In this document: piece after piece, positions 17,767 to 25,838 of the stretch | How the letters are laid out: every line of letters starts with the position of its first letter | How positions within the stretch are numbered: the first letter of the stretch is position 1 | Assembly: GCF_001317355.1 (NCBI RefSeq) | Contig: NZ_LKET01000032.1 | Span: 372,001-436,000, forward strand | Length of the DNA stretch: 64,000 bases | Source of the DNA: Oxobacter pfennigii | GTDB lineage: Bacteria > Bacillota > Clostridia > Clostridiales > Oxobacteraceae | Direction of reading: 5' to 3' | Notes under the pieces: model-generated | Told to the model about the DNA's origin: nothing | Seen by the model: only the letters and a program-made list of their open reading frames with translations | Database searches by the model: none | Program-made: the position numbers and the translations under genes

Positions 17767-17871
17767 TGTCCCGTCACCTTCTTAACTCCATCCATTGAAA
17801 ATATTATACATTACTCAGGGCTTTACTTCCATAATATCACAGCACTGCATATATTCAGTTGCAGAAAAACA

Positions 17872-17910
17872 AAAAAAGTAATTATGTTCAAAGATCATAA
17901 TTACTTTTTT
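17872..17910 (-). terminator. bidirectional-type terminator after the PPOX-like gene
   Basis: A perfect 15-bp stem of AAAAAAGTAATTATG with its complement around a 9-base loop, with T-runs on both strands. It separates the PPOX-like gene from the histidine kinase gene. Confidence 0.8.
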
Positions 17911-17947
17911 ATGTTGTTCCAATTAATAAATTATGTAGAAAATATAA

Positions 17948-18340
17948 TTAGAATTTTATTATCTTAGGCTCGGTGTTGTTTGCATAAATAGTAGCTGTTG
18001 CGTTTTTAATATACCAAACCTCTGTATTTCCGTCACCTACAGCATATCTGCCCTTCAGTCCGGGATATGCTTCAAGCATGTGTTCCTGAGCCTCAGGCCT
18101 GTCATCCAAAACAGCCTCGCCTTCTAAACGAATCCAGGCGCCGCCTGTCATAGCACATATTTCAACTTTAGGATTTGCATGCATTTGCTTTGAAACGTCC
18201 TTTACTTTTCCTGTCTGGATATAAAGCTTGCCATCAAATATATCCACCGTTCCGAAGGGGCGCATTCTTGGTTTATCTCCATCTACTGTTCCAAGATAAT
18301 AAACCCCGCTTTTTTTCAGAAAATCATAAACTTCCTGCAT
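17948..18340 (-). CDS. pyridoxamine 5'-phosphate oxidase-family FMN-binding protein
   Basis: A 130-aa split-barrel protein with the family pattern YYLGTVDGDKPRMRPFGTV near the N-terminus (residues 14-32), LYIQTGKVKDVSKQM and a beta-rich C-terminal half. These small anaerobe proteins bind FMN or F420-like flavins and probably reduce quinones or nitro compounds; none of the residues fixes a substrate. The ATG at 18340 follows a GGAGGT at seven bases. It is a single gene with its own terminator. Confidence 0.85.
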   Translation of the reverse strand: MQEVYDFLKKSGVYYLGTVDGDKPRMRPFGTVDIFDGKLYIQTGKVKDVSKQMHANPKVEICAMTGGAWIRLEGEAVLDDRPEAQEHMLEAYPGLKGRYAVGDGNTEVWYIKNATATIYANNTEPKIIKF

Positions 18341-18476
18341 GTTTAATACCTCCATTTCATTTGGGGATTGATTGCCAATCCTTTTACTGAGTTTAATATA
18401 TCATATATGGTATAATTATCAAGTAGGCATTTTTTATGTAGTAGGTATGCAATTTAATACTATTGAATACTGCTCA

Positions 18477-18620
18477 TTAGACACACAGGAACATAATAAA
18501 TGAGAAGAGCATTTCTTCATAACTCTGAAGCTTTGGAGCCATAACTGCTGCCTGCTTTTCATCTATTTCGGTATGCTGGGCCATATACTCCTGCCAGTTT
18601 TTATAGTATTTGGTTTCCAT
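18477..18620 (-). CDS. small protein (47 aa) of an unrecognised URO-D-associated family
   Basis: A 47-codon gene with a strong AGGGGG ribosome site eight bases before its ATG, 14 bases downstream of a URO-D protein. It starts METKYYKNWQEYM and ends EEMLFSFIMFLCV. The same pattern (KYY, a spacer, then EE-x-L and a hydrophobic tail) is seen in a 48-aa gene at 30468-30614 and, fused in frame, at the C-terminus of the URO-D protein at 23517-24872. This repeated placement is strong evidence that it is translated and works with the methyltransferase. It has no recognised domain; the amphipathic C-terminal helix may dock to a partner. Confidence 0.8.
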   Translation of the reverse strand: METKYYKNWQEYMAQHTEIDEKQAAVMAPKLQSYEEMLFSFIMFLCV

Positions 18621-18634
18621 ATACAAATCCCCCT

Positions 18635-19792
18635 TTAATATTTAGCATTTTGTGCTGCATATTCAAGCACCGCCCTGTAGTTTTCAACCTTTACGCTGTC
18701 TACAGTTACAGGTACTTTATCGAAGCTGAATACATATTTTCCGCCGGGTGCCAATATATCAATAAGCTCTTTTGCCTTATCGATACATTCTTCCCTGGTT
18801 CCGGTATTTAGCAAGGTTAGAGGATACAAACCTGAAATAATATGTTTTTTGCCAAGCTTGTCTTTAATGGTTTTAGCATCACCGTACTCAAACATCATGA
18901 CGGTGCCTTCAGGTAATTCATACAGGTAATCCAAATATCTCATCCAATCCTGCTCGACGAATATGAAATTCCTTCCCCCTGCCTTTACCAGGTTTTCACA
19001 CAATTCTTTAAAGGTAGGCCAGTATAAATTGGCAAAATCCTTATCACGCATATATGGTGCCATATGAAGGGGTATAAATGTAGCATTATATGGTGTTGGA
19101 TTAACCGGTGTTCCCATTTTAAGCATCAATGGAGCAACAGCTTCCACAGCTGCCTTTACTTTTTGAGGTATCCTTCTTACATCTTTTGATATGCCTTTAA
19201 ATCCCCTAAGCTGGTCCGAAACGAAATCAAAGGGAGCTTCGCAGAATCCTCCAAAGAGGTTTACATTACTGCAATAGCCGTACTTTCCGATGAGCTTTCC
19301 ATATAAATTTACTGCTGTTCCCATATCGTCCTGATAAGCTTTGAATGCTTTTGTAAGAGCAAGTGCCTTGCTGCTTGAATCGGTATTTAGTTCAGAGTAT
19401 ATCCTGGGCAATATCCTTTCTATTATGCAATTGTAGGGATTTTCAATAAATGCATCATAATCTTCCTCTGCCATACCCTCAACTTCGGGATGCTGCAAAA
19501 ATCCGTTTGAACCCATCACAAAATTCTTTGCCCCCAGCAATTTATAAAATGAGGGGAATCTGAAGGCTGAAATAGGCATGCTGTCTGAATAAAAGTCAGC
19601 ACAGGTCCTGTCAAAAATATCATCCAAAACGGAGGTATCCCATTGTGATTCCGTTAAGTCACGGCCGGCGTATTGTATTGCAAACTCCATGGTTATAAGC
19701 GCATATACAGGCACTCGCTTTGGAATCTTTCCATCAAGAACATCTGCACAAATTTCATTTCTTTCTTTCATGAGAACCATAGCATCGCTCAT
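18635..19792 (-). CDS. URO-D superfamily corrinoid methyltransferase, long type (locus 1)
   Basis: A 385-aa protein of the uroporphyrinogen decarboxylase/MtaA-CmuA superfamily. It shares long segments with the proteins at 23517 and 30633: LDGKIPKRVPV near residue 18, NFVMGSNGFLQHPEVEGM near 115, WMRYLDYLYELP near 280, and LGKKHIISGLYPL near 312. The H-x-C zinc motif of MtaA/MtbA is not seen, so methyl transfer may use other residues. It begins directly at the stop of the corrinoid protein gene (TAAATG, zero gap) and is followed by a 47-aa gene. Inferred role: methyl transfer between an unknown O- or N-methylated compound and the partner corrinoid protein. Confidence 0.85.
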   Translation of the reverse strand: MSDAMVLMKERNEICADVLDGKIPKRVPVYALITMEFAIQYAGRDLTESQWDTSVLDDIFDRTCADFYSDSMPISAFRFPSFYKLLGAKNFVMGSNGFLQHPEVEGMAEEDYDAFIENPYNCIIERILPRIYSELNTDSSSKALALTKAFKAYQDDMGTAVNLYGKLIGKYGYCSNVNLFGGFCEAPFDFVSDQLRGFKGISKDVRRIPQKVKAAVEAVAPLMLKMGTPVNPTPYNATFIPLHMAPYMRDKDFANLYWPTFKELCENLVKAGGRNFIFVEQDWMRYLDYLYELPEGTVMMFEYGDAKTIKDKLGKKHIISGLYPLTLLNTGTREECIDKAKELIDILAPGGKYVFSFDKVPVTVDSVKVENYRAVLEYAAQNAKY

Positions 19793-20431
19793 TTATTTCA
19801 CCCACTCCTGACAAATCTTAACGCCTTCTGCTGCGTTAGTTGTAAAGGCATCAGCCCCAATTTGTACACAAGCTTCCTTTGTAACCGGGTTTCCTCCTAT
19901 AATTATCTTTACGCTGTCCCTGAGTCCTGCTTCTTTAAGTGCATCCACAGTTTCCTTCATGGCTTCCAATGCAAGAGTCAAAACACCGCTCATGCCTACA
20001 ACGTCAGGTTTTAATTGTTTTACTTTTTCAACGAATGCAGTTGCAGGCTGATCAATGCCTAAGTCAGTAACTTCAAAGCCTGCGGCTTCACACATGCTTT
20101 TAAATATGTTTTTCCCGATGTCATGCAAATCTCCCGCCACAGTTCCTAAAACTATGGAACCGGCGCTCTCGCTGCTTGAATTACCCAAAACGGGTTTTAA
20201 AGTGTTAATTGCATTTGTCAATAACTCACCAGCAAAAATCAGATCGCCTACGAAGTATTCGCCTTTCTCATAGAGGTCTCCGACAATTGCCATGCCGCTC
20301 TGGCAGGCAGATACTACTTTTTGAGCATCCTGTTCTGAAGGATTTGAAGCTATAAATTCATTAAGCATGCCCAATACCTTCTCTTCATCCAGCTCACCTA
20401 CTGATTGTGTCAAAACATTGAGTTCCAGCAT
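19793..20431 (-). CDS. methyl-accepting corrinoid protein (MtaC/MtbC type), locus 1
   Basis: A 212-aa cobalamin-binding protein: N-terminal four-helix cap (about residues 10-85, with EKGEYFVGDLIFAGELL) and a C-terminal B12-binding Rossmann domain with GTVAGDLHDIGKNI (the D-x-H-x-x-G motif supplying the cobalt-ligand His), SGVLT and IIGGNPVT. It carries methyl groups between methyltransferases. The ATG at 20431 has GGAGG at seven bases and gives a length identical to its paralogue at 24873, with which it shares most residues. It is the first gene of locus 1. Confidence 0.93.
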   Translation of the reverse strand: MLELNVLTQSVGELDEEKVLGMLNEFIASNPSEQDAQKVVSACQSGMAIVGDLYEKGEYFVGDLIFAGELLTNAINTLKPVLGNSSSESAGSIVLGTVAGDLHDIGKNIFKSMCEAAGFEVTDLGIDQPATAFVEKVKQLKPDVVGMSGVLTLALEAMKETVDALKEAGLRDSVKIIIGGNPVTKEACVQIGADAFTTNAAEGVKICQEWVK

Positions 20432-20474
20432 ATTAATACCTCCCATATATTTTTATAGCATGTACTACAATTAA

Positions 20475-20502
20475 ATATTATCATAACCCAATTGGCTGTC
20501 AA
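20475..20502 (-). promoter_or_regulatory. sigma-A-type promoter of methyltransferase locus 1
   Basis: On the minus strand TTGACA (20502-20497) and TAATAT (20480-20475) are 16 bases apart; a CCAATTGG palindrome lies in the spacer and could bind a regulator. Confidence 0.6.
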
Positions 20503-20656
20503 TACAAGTTATGTTATAATTTTCCATATTTTAATCACTGTCTGCTGACGATAAATAATTGTTAACCGTCCCCTTCCCTTAACTTTGAATATTGACTATT
20601 GAAGAATGGTATAATATTATGAACCTAACCAATTAAAAGGATATGGAGGGAAAAAT

Positions 20657-21112
20657 ATGAACTCAGAAGAATACAAGGATATTTTAAAACTGGCTATTGA
20701 AAATGAAGTGGAAGCCTATGAATTTTATGACTATGCAGTTTCAAAGGTAAAGGATGCAAATTTGAAAAGCATATTTGAAAAGCTGGCAGAAGAAGAATTA
20801 AGGCACAAAAAAATACTGGAAGGCTTTATTAATAATGAGGATAAGCCTTTGAGGTTTAATAGACCGACAAACTATAAAATATCTGAAACAGTAGAAACTC
20901 CAAAGTTTTCACCGGATATGAAATTCGCCGATGCGATAGGACTTGCCATGAAAAAAGAAGAAGAGACAATGAATATGTATAAAAGCTTTGCCGATATAAG
21001 CGACGACGACGGACAAAAGAATATTTTCTTGGAGCTTTCCAAAATGGAGGAAGGCCATAAAACCCGTTTAGAGGATATATACACCAACGCAGCCTACGCT
21101 GAAGTGTGGTAG
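20657..21112 (+). CDS. rubrerythrin-like ferritin-fold diiron protein
   Basis: A 151-aa protein with two ferritin-type helical hairpins carrying diiron ligands: ENEVEAYEFYD (about residues 14-24), EEELRHKKI (about 46-54), MKKEEETMNMY (about 97-107) and KMEEGHKTRL (about 130-139). No rubredoxin domain follows, so it is the short rubrerythrin/YciE-like type, probably acting in peroxide or oxygen defence. A promoter with an extended -10 (TGGTATAAT ending at 20615) and a GGAGGG ribosome site precede it. It is divergent from methyltransferase locus 1. Confidence 0.88.
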   Translation: MNSEEYKDILKLAIENEVEAYEFYDYAVSKVKDANLKSIFEKLAEEELRHKKILEGFINNEDKPLRFNRPTNYKISETVETPKFSPDMKFADAIGLAMKKEEETMNMYKSFADISDDDGQKNIFLELSKMEEGHKTRLEDIYTNAAYAEVW

Positions 21113-21137
21113 AACTAAATTAAAGGCTCATAAATAG

Positions 21138-21234
21138 GGGGCTGTTGCATTTTAAACACTGCATTGCTATGGTCGAGTTCGCAAGTTCTAAGGCTCTCAC
21201 AATACATTTACGTTGTTTAAAACGCAACAGCCCC
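21138..21234. repeat. MITE-like element with 20-bp terminal inverted repeats
   Basis: GGGGCTGTTGC with nine further bases at 21138-21157 is inverted at 21215-21234 with a single mismatch; 57 bases lie between. The GGGGCTGTTGC ends resemble insertion-sequence termini, but there is no transposase and I see no clear target duplication. It sits between convergent genes and could also act as a terminator in either direction. Confidence 0.55.
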
Positions 21235-21247
21235 TTAACTTTATTAT

Positions 21248-22291
21248 TTACTTTATATAATAATCTCTTCCGTATAAATAAACCTCACTGCTCAGCCACT
21301 GATTAACCTGTTTAACAACGGGGTCGTCAAGCTTGCCTAAACAGTTGGCACCGCCTGCGAAACCGCCGCCGGGCGCATATTTATCTATCATATCCCTTAC
21401 AGTCTGACGCACTTCTTCCTCGTTTACTTCCGGCCAGGTATCCGGAACCTTCCAGTCATAGCATCCTGCAATGGCTATTCTTCCTTTGAATTTTTCTTTA
21501 GTTGCTAATATATCATTGGATGTCTGTACCGGATCCCAAACTCTCACTCCAAATTCATAGGCATCTTCCATAAAATCCTCGCATCTTCCGCAGTTATGGT
21601 ACTCAACGGGTATGCCTCTGTCAACGGCTGTTTTTGTGAGCCTTGAGTATATGGGCTTGAATATATCCCTGTACATTTCAAGGGAAATAAAGGGATTCAT
21701 TTTAGCCGCTGTGTCATCCAGCAAATATACCATATCAGGTTTATAATATTCGATTGATTTATCAATAAAAGGCACATAATAATCAGCTAAGAAATTGAGT
21801 AATTCCTTGCAGGTTTCAGGGTCTTCATAAAGTGCACAAAGTCCGTTTGTAAAACCCATGAATGCAATAAGCTGCTGAAAGGGCATCAGTGGAATCGTGA
21901 CCATAGCTGCTGATTGGGTGAGGTCAATTTTAGATTCTTCTATGTCTTTTTTAGCCTGCTGCTCCCAGTCAATTTCGTTTGCATCCAGCGACTTGGGAGC
22001 CTTGATAACCTCATGCCATTTTGTTATATCATCAAGAATGAAATTATTGGGCTCAGGTATACCGCCATAGCCTGTTTCTTCATTTGCAACATAATGTACT
22101 CCCCATATGTCGTATCTTCCTTCCGGTCCCGGCATGGCAGGCCTTCCCCAGATATTGGGTCCTACCATTTTAAATACCGGCTCGTCGTTGTAAGCGGGAA
22201 ATCCCATTGTCCAGTGGGGAACATATTCGGGCATTTCACCATTGACTACGCGCATAAAGTTTTCCTTTGGAGTCAGTTTTGACTTTGCCAT
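21248..22291 (-). CDS. URO-D superfamily methyltransferase, short type with H-x-C zinc motif
   Basis: A 347-aa URO-D superfamily protein unlike the three long ones. VEYHNCGRCEDF (about residues 222-233) and a later Cys in GGANCLGKLDD (about 313-323) give an H-x-C...C set like the zinc site of MtaA/MtbA, which activates a thiol methyl acceptor. The start MAKSKLTPKENFMRVVNGEMPEY is typical of the family. It lies 47 bases after another URO-D gene in the same operon. It may be a methyltransferase II acting from a corrinoid protein, or a demethylase; no neighbour decides. Confidence 0.82.
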   Translation of the reverse strand: MAKSKLTPKENFMRVVNGEMPEYVPHWTMGFPAYNDEPVFKMVGPNIWGRPAMPGPEGRYDIWGVHYVANEETGYGGIPEPNNFILDDITKWHEVIKAPKSLDANEIDWEQQAKKDIEESKIDLTQSAAMVTIPLMPFQQLIAFMGFTNGLCALYEDPETCKELLNFLADYYVPFIDKSIEYYKPDMVYLLDDTAAKMNPFISLEMYRDIFKPIYSRLTKTAVDRGIPVEYHNCGRCEDFMEDAYEFGVRVWDPVQTSNDILATKEKFKGRIAIAGCYDWKVPDTWPEVNEEEVRQTVRDMIDKYAPGGGFAGGANCLGKLDDPVVKQVNQWLSSEVYLYGRDYYIK

Positions 22292-22338
22292 TAATACCTC
22301 TCCTTTATAAAATATTATTGCTAAATGATAATGTTACT

Positions 22339-23325
22339 TTAGAACAATTCCCGGCTCATTCTTTCTATTTCTTTGCTTACCGCATCGTAAACGCCGGGAT
22401 ATGTGCTTCCAGGACCTCCTGCAACCAAGCAGGGTATGAAATACAATTTGCCGTTATTTTTGCAGGCCCGCTCTACTTCCCTTTTTATCAATTCCGGTGT
22501 CCAGTCAGCTTTATCAACTACGCCGTTATTTATATCACCCATGAAGGTAATCTGCTTGCCGTATTTTTTGACCAGTTCAGGAACATTGTTAGCTGTCATG
22601 CATCCCTGCCATATATCAATTCCCATTTCAATCATATAAGGAACTAAATTGGCAGCATAGGAATCGCTGTGGTGTACTATCAGTTGGACTCCGTTATTCT
22701 TGTAAAATCCGTAGAGCTTTTTATAAGCAGGTACGATGAATTCGGCGAACATTTCAGGTGACATAAAGGAATTTAATTGGCTTCCCCAATCATCATGATG
22801 TATTATGGCTTCAGGCTTGATATGCTTACAGACGAGTTTTGCATTGGCTATTTTCCAGTTGGTTATGTAATCGATGAGTTCATGCATGGCTTCCGGTTCT
22901 TCATAGAAGTTCATCAATGTGTCATCCATACCCATAAGGTAATGGAGCTGTTCAAAGATGCCGGGGATTCCATACACAGTTACAAATTTATCACTTTTAT
23001 CAATTTTAGCTGCTTGAGCCTTGCAGTCATCCCAGGCTTCATCGGGAACCTCCAGGGATGGGGCATGTACAGTTTCTTTCCATTTTGTTATGCCTTTCAC
23101 TACCTTGTGAGTGTCATCGTGTACCGGAAAGGGCCCCGGAGTATTTTCCTGAAATCTTATGGTTACTCCCCAGGAGTTGACGATTTCCTGACCGGGTACG
23201 GGCCTCGGGCTTTTTGCTGATATTGGATCTCCCATGACAATTCCGAAGGCTTCAAACTGGTTGACAAACCTGTCGGGATTTCCGCCTCTTAATGTTTCCA
23301 GCAGATTTTCTTTTTTGCTTAACAT
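22339..23325 (-). CDS. URO-D superfamily methyltransferase, short type without H-x-C
   Basis: A 328-aa URO-D superfamily protein starting MLSKKENLLETLRGGNPDR, the common N-terminus of the family. At the zinc position it has VHHSDSYAANL (about residues 217-227), with no H-x-C, so it differs in metal or catalytic chemistry from its operon partner. Other landmarks are HHDDWGSQLNSFMSPEMF and TFMGDINNG. It is the first gene of a two-gene operon with its own promoter. Substrate unknown; corrinoid-linked methyl transfer is inferred from family and island. Confidence 0.8.
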   Translation of the reverse strand: MLSKKENLLETLRGGNPDRFVNQFEAFGIVMGDPISAKSPRPVPGQEIVNSWGVTIRFQENTPGPFPVHDDTHKVVKGITKWKETVHAPSLEVPDEAWDDCKAQAAKIDKSDKFVTVYGIPGIFEQLHYLMGMDDTLMNFYEEPEAMHELIDYITNWKIANAKLVCKHIKPEAIIHHDDWGSQLNSFMSPEMFAEFIVPAYKKLYGFYKNNGVQLIVHHSDSYAANLVPYMIEMGIDIWQGCMTANNVPELVKKYGKQITFMGDINNGVVDKADWTPELIKREVERACKNNGKLYFIPCLVAGGPGSTYPGVYDAVSKEIERMSRELF

Positions 23326-23363
23326 GCATCTACCTCCTATAAATTACCTTACATTACAATTTA

Positions 23364-23393
23364 AGTATAATTGTTATGTATGACTATTGTCAA
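23364..23393 (-). promoter_or_regulatory. promoter of the short URO-D operon
   Basis: On the minus strand TTGACA (23393-23388) and TATACT (23369-23364) are separated by 18 bases, about 40 bases upstream of the start at 23325. Confidence 0.7.
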
Positions 23394-23455
23394 TTTCATA
23401 TCAAATACAATATTACAAATTTATCTTAACTTAAAAAAATTTAGTTTACAGCAAT

Positions 23456-23481
23456 TAAAAAGGAGTGCCCTAAAGCACTCC
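23456..23481 (-). terminator. rho-independent terminator of methyltransferase locus 2
   Basis: On the minus strand GGAGTGC and GCACTCC form a 7-bp stem with a 6-base loop followed by TTTTT, 35 bases after the stop at 23517. Confidence 0.85.
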
Positions 23482-23516
23482 GCAGATTTAAAAGCCGTTA
23501 CTTATAAATAACTATA

Positions 23517-24872
23517 TTAAATTAATAATGATGTGAAATATTGGAACAACCTTTCTTCCAAGCCCTGAAGCTTATCTTTTCCGATATCCGATGTTCTGTT
23601 GTTCATATTCTTGTATTGTTCCCAGGTGCTGTAATACTTGCTTTCAAAGGCCCTTCCCATATCTGTCTTGTAATCTTCCTTATTGAATTCCATGCCGGCA
23701 GTTTCACCTGCATTGCTGTATTTCCCGTTATCCCTCACATATTCGGCAACGGCACTTAAATTTTCCATTTCACGTTCATTGATTGAAATGACTATCTTGT
23801 CTAAGCTGAAGATATATTTCCCGCCGGGGGCTAAAATATCCAGCATTTCTTTGGCCTTGTCAATGCATTGCTGCTTTGTACCGGCTTTTAAAAGTGCCAG
23901 TGGGAATAAGCCTGTTATAATATGCTTCTTGCCAAGCTTCTCCTTTATCTGTTTCATATCGCCGTATTCGAATATCAATACCGTATTTGTTGGCAGTTCA
24001 TATAAATAGTCTATATAGCGGGTCCAGTTATCCTCACACCACAACTGGTTTCCAACGCCCATGGAAGCATAAGTATCACAAAGCCGCTTAAAGCTTGGCC
24101 ACCATAATTTTTCAAAATCTTTTTCCCTCATGAAGGTAGGCATATGCAAAGGATAAGTAACTCTGGAATACTTGGTTATTACGGAAGGCATCCCCTTCTT
24201 TAAGAGTATGGGATACAATGCATCGCAGGCTGCTGCTACCTTATCGGGTATTCTTCTTATATCCATGTTAATGCCTTTAAAGCTTCTTAACTGGTCTGCC
24301 AGATAATCAAAAGGCGCTTCTGCAAATCCTCCCGGGTTTCCCGGGTAATATCCGTATTTCTGTACCAGGGGGATGACGTTACCCATGGCTTCGCCCATAT
24401 CGGCCTGATAAGCCAGATAGCTTTTTGTAAGGCTTATTGCCATTGAAATAGGGTCATTCAAATTGAGAGCTTTGTACTGTCTTGGGATAACCCGCTCCAA
24501 CAGGCAGTCATAAGGATTTTCTATCAAATAATCATAATCCTCGGGATCCATGCCCACAACTTCAGGATGCTGAATAAATCCGTTGGACCCCATAATAAAG
24601 GACTGGGATTTAAGTATTTCATAAAACGAAGGAAATCTTAATGACCCTCCCGTGGGGCAGCTGTCAGAGTATAGTGTCTGGCATACCTTTTCTGCAGCTT
24701 CTGATGCTAAAGATGGCTTCCACTGGGCAGCTGCTATATCGATACCGGCAAACTGAGCTGTAGCCTCAAAGGATAATGACAAATTTACAGGCACCCTCTT
24801 TGGAACCTTATTGTCATGCACGTCATTAAATATGCCTATTCTCTCCTGTTGCAATTCCTTTACATCACTCAT
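23517..24872 (-). CDS. URO-D superfamily methyltransferase, long type fused to the small-protein domain (locus 2)
   Basis: A 451-aa protein. Residues 1-387 match the long URO-D proteins at 18635 and 30633 throughout (SFIMGSNGFIQHPEVVGM, WTRYIDYLYELP, LGKKHIITGLFPL) and end at the same GKY where those proteins stop. About 64 extra residues follow; their last ~43 (SKYYSTWEQY ... EERLFQYFTSLLI) correspond to the separate 47-48-aa proteins next to the other two. It starts directly at the corrinoid gene stop (zero gap). The fusion says the small protein and the methyltransferase act as one unit. Confidence 0.88.
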   Translation of the reverse strand: MSDVKELQQERIGIFNDVHDNKVPKRVPVNLSLSFEATAQFAGIDIAAAQWKPSLASEAAEKVCQTLYSDSCPTGGSLRFPSFYEILKSQSFIMGSNGFIQHPEVVGMDPEDYDYLIENPYDCLLERVIPRQYKALNLNDPISMAISLTKSYLAYQADMGEAMGNVIPLVQKYGYYPGNPGGFAEAPFDYLADQLRSFKGINMDIRRIPDKVAAACDALYPILLKKGMPSVITKYSRVTYPLHMPTFMREKDFEKLWWPSFKRLCDTYASMGVGNQLWCEDNWTRYIDYLYELPTNTVLIFEYGDMKQIKEKLGKKHIITGLFPLALLKAGTKQQCIDKAKEMLDILAPGGKYIFSLDKIVISINEREMENLSAVAEYVRDNGKYSNAGETAGMEFNKEDYKTDMGRAFESKYYSTWEQYKNMNNRTSDIGKDKLQGLEERLFQYFTSLLI

Positions 24873-25511
24873 TTATTTCACCCACCCCTGACAAATTTTA
24901 ACGCCTTCTGCTGCATTGGTAGTAAAGGCATCAGCTCCTATTTGTACACAAGCTTCCTTCGTAACGGGATTTCCTCCGATTATTACCTTAACGCTGTCTC
25001 TTATTCCGGCTTCCTTTAATGCGTCAACAGTTTCTTTCATGGCTTCTAATGCAAGAGTTAAAACGCCGCTCATGCCAACAACTGCAGGCTTCAATTCCTT
25101 AACCTTTTCCACAAAGGCGCTGGCCGGCTGATCAATTCCCAAATCCGCGACTGTAAATCCGGCGGCTTCTGACATGCTTTTAAATATGTTCTTTCCTATG
25201 TCATGCAAGTCTCCTGCCACTGTACCTAAAACTATGGTACCTACTCCTGCACTTCCCGTATTTCCCAATACAGGCTTTAATGTATTGATTGCATTGGTCA
25301 GTAACTCGCCGGCAAAAATAAGGTCTCCTACGAAATATTCTCCCTTCTCGTATAAATCCCCTACAATCGCCATTCCGCTCTGGCAAGCCGCAACAACTTT
25401 CTGGGCTTCTTCTTCAGATGGATTTGTAGAAACAAACCCGTTGAGGATTTCTAATACCCTTTCTTCATCAAGTTCTCCCACTGCACCTGTCAGTGTTTTT
25501 AAGTCCACCAT
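24873..25511 (-). CDS. methyl-accepting corrinoid protein (MtaC/MtbC type), locus 2
   Basis: A 212-aa cobalamin-binding protein nearly identical to the one at 19793. It has the helical cap with EKGEYFVGDLIFAGELL, and the B12 motif GTVAGDLHDIGKNI, SGVLT and IIGGNPVT. Differences cluster in the N-terminal 35 residues and near TGSAGVGT (about residues 87-94), the regions likely to contact the partner methyltransferase. ATG at 25511 has GGGAGG upstream. It heads a two-gene operon with the fused URO-D protein; divergent from a TetR gene. Confidence 0.93.
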   Translation of the reverse strand: MVDLKTLTGAVGELDEERVLEILNGFVSTNPSEEEAQKVVAACQSGMAIVGDLYEKGEYFVGDLIFAGELLTNAINTLKPVLGNTGSAGVGTIVLGTVAGDLHDIGKNIFKSMSEAAGFTVADLGIDQPASAFVEKVKELKPAVVGMSGVLTLALEAMKETVDALKEAGIRDSVKVIIGGNPVTKEACVQIGADAFTTNAAEGVKICQGWVK

Positions 25512-25751
25512 AACTTTTTACCTCCCGCTTTTTTATTTTCAATGACACCTATAAATGTCATTAAACACAAAATGAGAATAAGCTTGTACTGAAACTGTTG
25601 GAAAGATTAATGCAAAAATCGGTGGTGAATTTAAGATATAGATATTTGTGATTGGTTCTACATAAATTATAATGAAAAGAATATACAAATAAAAATGTAA
25701 CTATGTGTCGTAAAACTTCTATAATCAAAAGATATCACATGTACCGAACTA

Positions 25752-25776
25752 TGTCAATTAATTGTAGAACATGTTC
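25752..25776 (-). promoter_or_regulatory. candidate TetR operator beside the locus 2 promoter
   Basis: GAACATGTTC (25767-25776) is a perfect palindrome 9 bases upstream of a minus-strand -35 TTGACA (25757-25752); a TATCTT lies 17 bases further. It is between the corrinoid operon and the divergent TetR gene, so it may be that regulator's site. Confidence 0.4.
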
Positions 25777-25838
25777 ACACCTTCTTGTTGTTCCAAAATA
25801 ACACTTGTGGTATATTTTACATAGGAAGGGTGGTACAT

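Noticed and set aside
21138-21234. CRISPR or larger repeat array
   Set aside because: Only a single inverted pair is present, with no regularly spaced direct repeats anywhere in the window.
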